From Cavia porcellus (Eukaryota; Chordata; Mammalia; Rodentia; Caviidae), in contig NW_026947486.1 of assembly GCF_034190915.1 (NCBI RefSeq), positions 76,054,044 to 76,118,043 on the forward strand: a stretch of 64,000 nt of DNA, in the 5' to 3' direction. Below the pieces are notes generated by a model that saw only the letters and a list, made by a program, of their open reading frames with translations, was not told the DNA's origin and did no database searches. The translations under genes were made by a program, and so were the position numbers. Below are positions 55,781 through 64,000 of the stretch, one piece after another. The first letter of the stretch is position 1. Each line of letters opens with the position of its first letter.

Positions 55781-58590
55781 AATAATAACCACCTATAATT
55801 ATATTGAAATTAAATGCTGAATATGTATAATTTAGCATATTAGAAGCATAACATTTACCACCTTCATGATCATAATCTTTGAAAGTGGTGCTGTAAAATG
55901 TAACTAAAAATAAAAGAAAGATGAACCAACTAAAAAAAGCATTTTAGTGAATTTTAAGTGTCACTATCACAAAAACTAAAAAGTATGTGAGCTATTGGAT
56001 ATGTTAACTGGCTTGATTTTGACATTCCAAAATATATTCATATATCAAAATATCATATTACACACCATAAAATATATGTAATTTTATTTGTCAGTTACAG
56101 CACTTTTAATTCAACAGCAGCAAAAATAACAAGAATACATAGTTCAGAACTTACTGAAAGAAAACTCTGTTACCTAATATCAAAACTTATGAAAAGCAGG
56201 TTTGGTTTCATCATCTTTTATATACTAGATATGCTCAAATCTTTAGGAAGCAAAAGCAGAGGATGTGGAAATTATGATAATGTGAAATGAATTAGGCAAA
56301 GATGGATTTGAAGAACTGCTTTGCTAACCCTGAGGCAGAAAACGAATCATTTACCAGCTGTCTGCCTGTTAGGGTAATGTACCTATTGAGTATTTGCTGT
56401 AGAAATGAAAATAGATAATAGTCTTTTCAATATAGGTGAAATTCTGCACAAGTGGACTAGATAAAGGTAATTAATGTGGTAAGACAGTAATCGTGTTATG
56501 TATCACTTTGCTGAATTATGTGTATTTAATGTTTTAATCTGTAAAAGGGCATAGAGCAGTTCATGGAAAGGGGACTTATTTGTGTAGGCTTAATACCAAG
56601 ATAATTTTTAATTTGCTCAAAAGTAAAGATAATTTAAATGATTAGAATGAAGAAAAGACATGCATTTTTGATGGTATCTTGGTGAGCCAGTATCATAGGT
56701 CAGCTTTAGAACTCTTATAAATGTAAAATTATAATAAAAGGATATAAATTTATTGAATATTTGAAAACTGATAACATATGAAAAGATGTAATTATTGTGT
56801 AATAATTAGAGAAGTGATCCTATCTTTACCCTCTCCATAGAACTGAATTCAGTTCATAACCTTTAATTAAAAGATATTGTAGAAGACAAAATATATATTA
56901 TGGTAAAAATAATAGCATAATTATTTTCCCCATGTATCAAACATTTTCCTAAATAAACAGCTTTTATAGGTCTATCAACTTGATGATATTATGAATTCCG
57001 ATCAAAGAAGATTCTCCCATAAACGTAAACTGATTTTAAATGCATTGTTTTAGGATATGCATAGCAACAAAATATTATAAGAACACATCACATGTAGGAT
57101 ATCAAATGAAAGGGTGCAAGCAGAAATGTGTCTTTATCTCCAAGATTTAACGTTTCTCCTTGCGGAGGAGGAGACAATAAGCAATTCTTACTTTATCTTC
57201 CAGTCCAACCAGTTCAATTTAGGCTTTGTTGTTAGAGCTAACTAACATTTAGGAAATGATCATATGTCTGCCCTGTTGGGTCTTTCATGTAAATGAAATA
57301 CAGACTGAGGCAGAGTGCAGAGGAGAATAAAACGAAAACGTGTACATGAAATGCTGCCAGGAAGTCTCTGATAAATTAAGGTTAAATCCCATTTATTTGA
57401 GACAGAACCAATTCTGGAAGCTGCAGATACCTGAAATATATTAAAAGAATCATGCTTTTATATCCATGCGATTTGACAGTGGAGTGTCTCTTAGTGTCCA
57501 TGGTAACTCCCACAGAGAGGCTTGGAGATTCATCATTAAAAGGCTTGCACTTTAAAATATAATGATGGGTCAGCCATAGTGCTTTGGCAATGTTCATTTT
57601 CTGAGCTTCAAGTTTAAATCATTCTTCACCTTTAGTAACATATTATCATAGAGATTTATATATAAATCCTAGTGAAAATTTCAACTCACAACAATATAAT
57701 TTCTCAGGAATTACGAAGGGTAGTTCATAGTTATAGCACAAAAAACAAAAGAACATGAAAGTATTTGGAAACTAAAATGATCTCACAAAATATCATTATA
57801 GATAATGTTGGAATCACAAAAATATAAAAAAGCAGGAATGATCTTCCCCTCAAATGACCATTTTTTCTTTTGTTCTAAAGAAATATAATGTGGTTACATT
57901 TTTACTACAAAACTTCTGACATGTTTTGGTTATCCTTTTAGCATTAAGAAGATATCTAAATTGAGATAAGGAAAAACTCAGTTTAGTGGGATAAAACTAA
58001 ACAAATGTCTTGGTTCCTGCTTTTAATTCTTCCTTGGCAGTCTTCATACCACAATTTGAGAAATTGGTTAAATGTGTGGAAATACCTCACTGGTTGCTTG
58101 AAAGCAAGGGATCTTTACTTGTTAATCAGTTGAGTGATGGGAATGAGACATGACTAATCCCAGAAGAAGTTTTCAAATATACCTCAGGATGAGATATGGC
58201 AGAAACTCAAGAGATATTTAACTAAAATCAAGAATATGAAAGTCATAATCTTTGGGTGATGTAAAATGTATTTAATATACATTTTTTAAAAAATAGAATG
58301 TCTTCATGTGAATTGTACTCAGTCAACAGAAACACAACACATCCTCAGTACATTTGGACAAGGTCAGGAAATGTTATGGTCTGAACTTAAAAATTAAAAG
58401 AATCAAAAGCAAATAGACAAAATTAACACATGGGCAAATGTTTCCAGTAAAATAACCCATATAGGAGATGAGGATGTTGGCAATTGAAACAGGAGTTGCT
58501 AAATCACAAGGCATCAATTTTAAATATAATAATGAACTGCAATCAATGTCTATCATGAGAAAGAACTAAAATGATGGCATGAGGGGGGGT
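55780..58590. other. Intergenic unique DNA, repeat-poor
   Basis: A 2.8-kb stretch with no SINE, LINE or microsatellite that I can name. No coding signal. The longest repeat-poor interval in the right half. Confidence 0.5.
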
Positions 58591-58770
58591 CTTTGTTTGG
58601 TTTTATAGTGCTGAGTATTGAACTTAGGAGCTCCTGCATGTTTTACCATTGAGCTACATCCCCAGCCCCTTTTTAATTTTATCTCATTAAATTGCCCAGG
58701 CTACCTTCAAATTAGTAATTTTTCAGAGTAACTGGGATTTCAGCTGTGTGCCACCAAACCTGATGCAAAA
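58590..58770 (-). mobile_element. B1-dID composite SINE, antisense
   Basis: tagtgctgagtattgaacttaggagctcctgcatg…gagctacatccccagcccc then B1 half ending ttcagctgtgtgccacc. Confidence 0.75.
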
Positions 58771-58819
58771 ACAAAAACAAACAATTTTGATGACCAACAG
58801 ACTATTAAACAAACCCAGA

Positions 58820-58975
58820 GCCGGGTGTGGTGGCTCACTCCTGTAATCCCAGTATGTGGGAGGCTGAGGCAGGAGTATTGTTGTGAGCTCGAGAATAGCC
58901 TGGGCTACAAAGTGAGCTCAAAACCAGCCTGAACTACATAGCAAGATCCTGTCTCAAAAAAGACAAACAAAAACC
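58820..58975 (+). mobile_element. B1 SINE, well preserved
   Basis: gccgggtgtggtggctcactcctgtaatcccagtatgtgggaggctgaggcaggag…gatcctgtctcaaaaaagac, with the internal duplication. Confidence 0.9.
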
Positions 58976-59439
58976 AACTAAAAGTAAAACAATTTGCCAA
59001 CTTCTCCAGTGCCACGCAGGACAGAGGATTCTATTCTTGGCAACTCCCTCCCTATAGAGGTGAATAATACATCTAATTGTTATAGTTTGTGTTGTATGAA
59101 CCCATTGAGATAATTCAGGTCTCCTTTCTATCTCTATACTAAAGCAAATTTTTATGTGGCCCAATGGGTTTCTATTACGAGCATTGCCTTCCATGTCTCT
59201 GATAATCAGACTCTGAATATATTGTGACTACTTCTCCTACCAACATTTGGAAACTTTGCAAGGTACAATGTAAGCAGTCAGCTAAGCCTCTTTTGGTGTC
59301 GTTTTACATAAAAAGTGAGTATACTTGAACTGCTGCTATGTCACTGAAAATAGACTTTTATAACAGTATTTTAAAAATTCAGCTTAATAGTAGCTCTTTC
59401 CCCGCCTTAAAACTTTGACTTCATGTCCCTCTACTTTTC

Positions 59440-59855
59440 TTTCCCCTCTCACTCTACTCAGGTTACATTAATCTGTTCTAAGATGCCAGTAACTGTCTCA
59501 ACCTTGGGGGATTCGAAGTGGCTATGTATTTTCTCTGTGACCCTTTCACCAGGTTTCCCCGTAGCTGACCCTCTTCTCTCCTTTAGGTCTTTGCTCAAAT
59601 GTCACTTCTTATCAAGATCTTTGCTAAGCTGCCTATTTAACATTACAGCCTCTTCCTACGCACAACTTCTTACCTTCTTCATTGTTTTTATTTTCTGTAC
59701 ACAATTTACCATCGTATATGTAATTTATTATATTTGCTTATTTTGTTTATAGTTCATCTCTTTTGCTGGAATGTAAACTCTACAAAAGCAAATAGTTTTG
59801 TTCTTTAGTTATGACTGTGTGGCTCAATAAATAGTAGTTGAATGAACAAATGAGG
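59440..59855 (+). mobile_element. LINE-2 (L2) 3' end
   Basis: Landmarks in order: tttaggtctttgctcaaatgtcacttcttatcaag, then agttcatctcttttgctggaatgtaaactct, ending in ggctcaataaatagtagttgaatgaac. The 109-codon open frame inside it is repeat-derived, not a gene. Confidence 0.75.
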
Positions 59856-59989
59856 CACATGAGATAATACTGAGAGAATGCTTTCCATATATGATACATA
59901 AATGTCCTAAATAATTTACTATTTGTAAACATGGAGACAATATTCTTTGAACTCTTTTTTTCCTTTTCCATTAGGATTTATTCCTCTCT

Positions 59990-60078
59990 CTTTTTCTCAG
60001 TCTCTCCTAGATTCTGAACTCAGGGCATCACATATGCTAGGCAAGCGCTCTAATATTAGGTGTTATACTTTAGCATAT
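59990..60078 (-). mobile_element. ID-like SINE, antisense
   Basis: tagattctgaactcagggcatcacatatgctaggcaagcgctctaat. Confidence 0.45.
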
Positions 60079-60902
60079 ACCTGACAATCATCCAAAAGTT
60101 TCCAATAATACCAGGTGAAGCTACTTGAATCTTGACTTCGTGGAACGTTTAACAACTCTGGACTGCAATATGTTCAGTTCATGGATTTGCTTCTGATGGT
60201 AATCAAACATGTTAACTCTTGAACTATGTGGTCTTGTATTTTATTTCCCATGCTAAAAACAAGTTAAATAAAATTCATTATTATAGCTTCACATTGTGCT
60301 TTTCAGGAAAACCTGAGCCAGTACTTTTTTCTCATCCTTAAGTGTCCACACCTAGAGAATCTACTCTCCGTCGCACCTGGATGGAGGAGCAGTTGTGAGG
60401 TGTCAAAGCTCAACTTCTGTTCATGGTTTGCAGGTCTATGACTACTCTATTTTCTTTTTACTGAAAAACTTGGTATAAACATACTGACTGCATATGTATA
60501 TAAAGGTTAGAGGTTTTTATTTGCACAAAATATATAAATGAACACATATTAACATGTATTTCAAATTGAGCATATAATTCACAAAGAGGAATCAATTGTG
60601 TGGAGTTAATTGCGTACCCCATTTCCTGAACAAACTCAACTAAGATAGTTGTAAAAAATTTACCATTTTTTTGGAGCAAAAGGAAGCCTAGAGAAAGTCA
60701 TTTCAAATGAGGACAGTTGGTAAGTTTCCTATGTCCAAGTGATAGTGTATTTGCTTTCTAGTTAGTCAGTATTATTACTAAAATATACATGCCCAGGTAG
60801 CATTGCACAGATTATTGCAGAATTATTTAGTTACAAACTAAAGCAGTAACAATATCTGAAAAATAATCATTGACTCGTATAAAAACCAAAAACTAAATTC
60901 AA

Positions 60903-61045
60903 GAGCTGTGTGCGGTGGTGCACACCTGTAATCTCAGCACTTAGGAGACTGAGGCAGGAGAATCATTATTTGAGACCATCGCTACAAAGAGAGCTCAAGG
61001 CCAGCCTGAACTGCATAGTGAGATTTTGTCTCAAAATGACAAAAA
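60903..61045 (+). mobile_element. B1 SINE
   Basis: gctgtgtgcggtggtgcacacctgtaatctcagcacttaggagactgaggcagg…tttgtctcaaaatgac. Confidence 0.85.
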
Positions 61046-61423
61046 AGCACTTAAAATCAGAAGATAAAAGTAAAGAGATTCACTTGCTATCTTTTAAAGG
61101 TGTTTCAGTTCATTTATTTTACCTGGTTTTATATTCTGAACATCACCAGACACTACATCTATTTTAAAGCATCAGTCCAATATGTAGGACTGCAATTATG
61201 GCAAACCTTTTTTGTATGAAAAATTAGAACAAATGGTGAATGTTACATAATAAAAGCACTTGAGTAAGCAATTCAATGTGATGCTTACTGAAAGGACATA
61301 ATTACTGTTATTATGTGCTACTTTGTACAATAGTGGAGAAACTACAAAATGTTCCCTTTTTGCAGAAGGTTCTTAAGAAAAACAACGCTCATATATCCTT
61401 AGGGTAATCTCAGAATTGTTGAA

Positions 61424-61425
61424 TA

Positions 61426-61470
<45 letters not shown>
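61424..61470. repeat. (TA)n microsatellite
   Basis: About 22 TA units. Confidence 0.95.
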
Positions 61471-62349
61471 GATAATGCTTCACTGAGCTTGCAAAAGTAG
61501 GTAATTTATCTAAATATCTCAGTGGGAGAGAGTGATAAACAAGATTCATCCCAGAAAATGAAGTGGTTACAATAATGAGGAGTGTAGCTCTCTTACTGAA
61601 TGTTTTACTCAATAAAAAGGGTATTTGAAATTCCAAAGGAAAGATATGGTAAAACTAAAAAATACTTTTTCTATTGAAACAATATATGTTTTTCATAGGA
61701 ATGAAGTTGTTTCAATACCATGTCTGTAATGGGGATTTAGGGACAAATGATCTATTATGAAACCTGAAAGAGTGTTCAGGGATTAAGATACCTTGACCAA
61801 ATAGACTTTTTGATTAAATGTAGGCTGAGCTAAATTTATTTTTGCTCAAATGTTTGTTAAATAAAAATATTATAAAGAATATTGTTTTTCTTTATTGAGT
61901 TAAAATGTACAGCAAAACTTTAGCTACTTGGGTGTTTTAGCATGTGATACATTTTTGGATTATCATGTTGGAAAACATCACTCCCCAGTAGTCTACATGG
62001 AGAAAGTGAAAGAATGTGTGGTTGTGTTTGCTTGTTTTGTTAATAAATAAAAAAAAAAATCTCTAAAAATAGCTGTGATGTCTCTCTTTCTCTTTCAGGT
62101 AGAAGATAGCAAAATACCCTGATTAGTTAATTAGAAGATATAGTTAAGTGATAACTTGACTGTAACAATTTCCATAAACACATAGAGAAAGTAAACTAAA
62201 AGAAATGAAGTAGAATATTCCATATTCAGGCCTCTAAATTATTTTCTTGCATTTTCCAAACTCAGTTGTATGGGTTTTCTGCACACAGCTAGGATAGAGC
62301 TGTATGTGGGCTGTTCCCATTCATTCAGAAAAAAAAAACGAGGAACAGG

Positions 62350-62357
62350 AGAGAGAA

Positions 62358-62432
<75 letters not shown>

Positions 62433-62446
62433 CAGAGACAGAGAGA
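62350..62446. repeat. (GA)n and (GACAGA)n microsatellite
   Basis: GA dinucleotide tract followed by GAGACA hexamer-like units from about 62412. Confidence 0.9.
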
Positions 62447-63819
62447 GGCATAATATGCATGTTTCCTTGGGTGTACTCTTCAGGAAGGACTTCAACTACG
62501 TACCTCTATCTGAGCTTATATAATGGAACTCATGAATGTTGCATCTCTAATGAGAAAAAAAATACAGCCTAGGGGTGGAAAGAGTGTAAATTAGCAAAGT
62601 CTATGTGGAGCACATTGCTTATGAAAGCCTAACCATGACACTGAGGATTTGTGAAGTTATAACTATAGATATGCATATAACTATAGATATGCATATTTTA
62701 ATTTCCAGAGCTAAGCATAAGGGACAAGTAAAGGAACAAGGATGAGTGATTTCTTGTTCCATTTCATATTTTTAATGCTTGTGTTTTCCTTCAAATTTAT
62801 TTCAGTTAGCAGGCAGCAAAAATTCTCACTCCAAAGGGAAACTTCTTAGCTATGTTTGCTAAATCTTAAGATGCTCTACATATGTTTTGACAAAAAAAAT
62901 TTTCAAATAGAACACCACCATCTTTCTACCTCAAGGTTACCTTGACAAGCAGTTATCAAGGAATATACAAGGAGAATAGTCAGGAAATCAGTTCTCTAGT
63001 TTTCCTTTACCAATTCCTGAAGACAAAATAGCTGTATTCTGTAGAACTGTTTCTTTTTTTCTATTCCTTTCTCTTTATTTTAAGGCATTTATTCTGCATT
63101 AACTCAGATATACTAGTAAACTATTGAAGAAGAAATATAGTTTGCCAAGTTCCCAATACTAAGGCAAAGAAATAAAACATTGTCAATGCAATTGAAAATT
63201 CCTATGAATTCCTATGAATCTCTTTCTCTTTATATGCCCCACAGGGATAAATACTCTCTCCCTCTCTCCTATGCTTACATCTTTAAAATACCTTGCCACA
63301 TGAATGAGTGCATTTCTTCCCAAGAGAAACAAAACACTAAAAGTCATTATTAAAAAAAAAAAAACCAACAAAAATGTTAATAATCAATAGCCTCCAGAAA
63401 TTGCAGTTAATGGCTTTCTTTTGTGCTATGGGGCCCTCTGATCCCAGCCACCTCGGCTGTCCCTCCTGACTTCTCTATCAAGATCTAGGGAGCCCTTGTC
63501 CAGAAAAGATTCCTTTTCAGATGTGGAGTTCAGTTTTTTGCCCCTAAAATGACAGGGCTGACCTGAACCGTCCTAAGAATGCTTTTTCTATTTTAAAATT
63601 GTATACCATTTCAGAATTATTATTTTTAAGTTGGATTTACTTGGTGTAGAACAAAAGCGAGAACTGGAAGAAAATGAGTAAGAAAATCCTAGCCAATTTA
63701 TACCAGAAAAAAAAAAAGAAGCTTGTGGACTCAAATTATTCAAATGTCATAGATTGAGATACAATTTCTAGAACTTCACTTAGTAGTATACAATTATATA
63801 CTTTTGTAATGCACTTAGC

Positions 63820-64000
63820 TGTCGATGTCCGCTCCCGGCCGGCAGGAAGGACACACGACAAAGTCTGGTAGTGGACAACCTTTTCTTTTTATTTTCCTTC
63901 TCCGTACAGCCTGCCCTGGGTTCTCCCAGCTGAAGCCTCCTCTGGTCCGCTCCCCGCGGCTCCTTTTGTGCTTCAGTCTGCCCCAAAGCCTCTACCGGTC
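63820..64000 (-). mobile_element. Antisense ERV2-like LTR, R-U5 end, cut by the window edge
   Basis: Read on the minus strand, a GC-rich stretch reaches a polyadenylation signal (AATAAA, 63893-63888), then about 60 bp of U5-like sequence with TGTCCTTCCTGCCGGCCGGGAGCGGACA. That resembles the end of IAP-type/ERV2 LTRs. The terminus is either 63820 or 63826 (both read TG on the plus strand). U3 and any internal region lie beyond the window, so solo LTR and provirus cannot be distinguished. Confidence 0.6.

Larger units (their letters stand above)
61045..63820. other. Intergenic unique DNA with microsatellites
   Basis: Two microsatellites (61424, 62350) and otherwise nothing recognised before the LTR at 63820. 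Confidence 0.5.

Noticed and set aside
59423..59752. 109-codon plus frame as a small membrane protein
   Set aside because: It coincides with an L2 3' end; hydrophobicity follows from the AT-rich repeat.
1..64000. CRISPR arrays, bacterial operons, rRNA or functional tRNA genes
   Set aside because: The sequence is mammalian; tRNA-like bodies are ID SINEs with A-tails, and tandem repeats are microsatellites or LINE-1 UTR modules.

Overview
The window is mammalian nuclear DNA, AT-rich and dominated by interspersed repeats. The repeat set points to a rodent: tRNA-derived ID SINEs with A-tails, monomeric 7SL-derived B1 SINEs, B1 units fused to a degenerate ID (B1-dID type), LINE-1 elements, and older MIR, L2, MER5-like, mariner-like and MaLR-like relics. 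B1-dID composites plus an ID variant with the core 'cggcataagcgcctgcc' suggest a squirrel-related, dormouse-related or beaver-related lineage rather than mouse or rat. The species is an inference only.

One protein-coding gene can be supported. The first coding exon of LRCH2 (leucine-rich repeats and calponin-homology domain protein 2, X-linked in human) lies on the minus strand at 19404-19767. It sits inside a CpG island with an NRF1-like site and GC boxes just upstream. Everything left of the exon (1-19403) is then LRCH2 intron 1 and everything to its right is upstream intergenic DNA. No other cellular exon was recognised.

Region by region. 1-19400 is intronic and holds old LINE-1 and mariner debris, SINEs, and a 2-kb LINE-like insertion with an internal inversion (1911-3906). 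19250-19910 is the LRCH2 CpG island. 20-28.7 kb is upstream unique DNA with many SINEs, MIR relics and microsatellites. 28.8-35.5 kb is a nested block: a plus-strand LINE-1 ORF2 fragment interrupted by a URR1-like repeat and by a 3.3-kb young element (30652-33940). That element has a long GC-rich 5' UTR, an intact 350-residue LINE-1 ORF1, no ORF2, a tandemly repeated 3' UTR, a poly(A) tail and 15-bp target-site duplications. 35.9-40.3 kb is LINE-1 debris. 44.0-54.0 kb is a stack of minus-strand LINE-1 pieces with 5'-UTR monomer arrays. 54-63.8 kb is mostly unique DNA with SINEs and an L2 relic. The right edge (63820-64000) enters an antisense ERV2-like LTR.

The most interesting biology is the ORF1-only element. 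It matches the published concept of HAL1 (half-LINE-1): a retrotransposon keeping the RNA-binding ORF1 protein and borrowing reverse transcriptase and endonuclease from LINE-1 in trans. A second, diverged copy (1911-3906, inverted by apparent twin priming) goes from ORF1 straight into a related 3' UTR at the same boundary, so loss of ORF2 looks like a family trait. Its 3' UTR carries about 150-bp tandem modules that recur in the 3' UTR of an ORF2-bearing LINE-1 in the same window (44.1-44.6 kb), which suggests how the non-autonomous family could be mobilised. All similarity statements are by eye; no alignment or database search was run.
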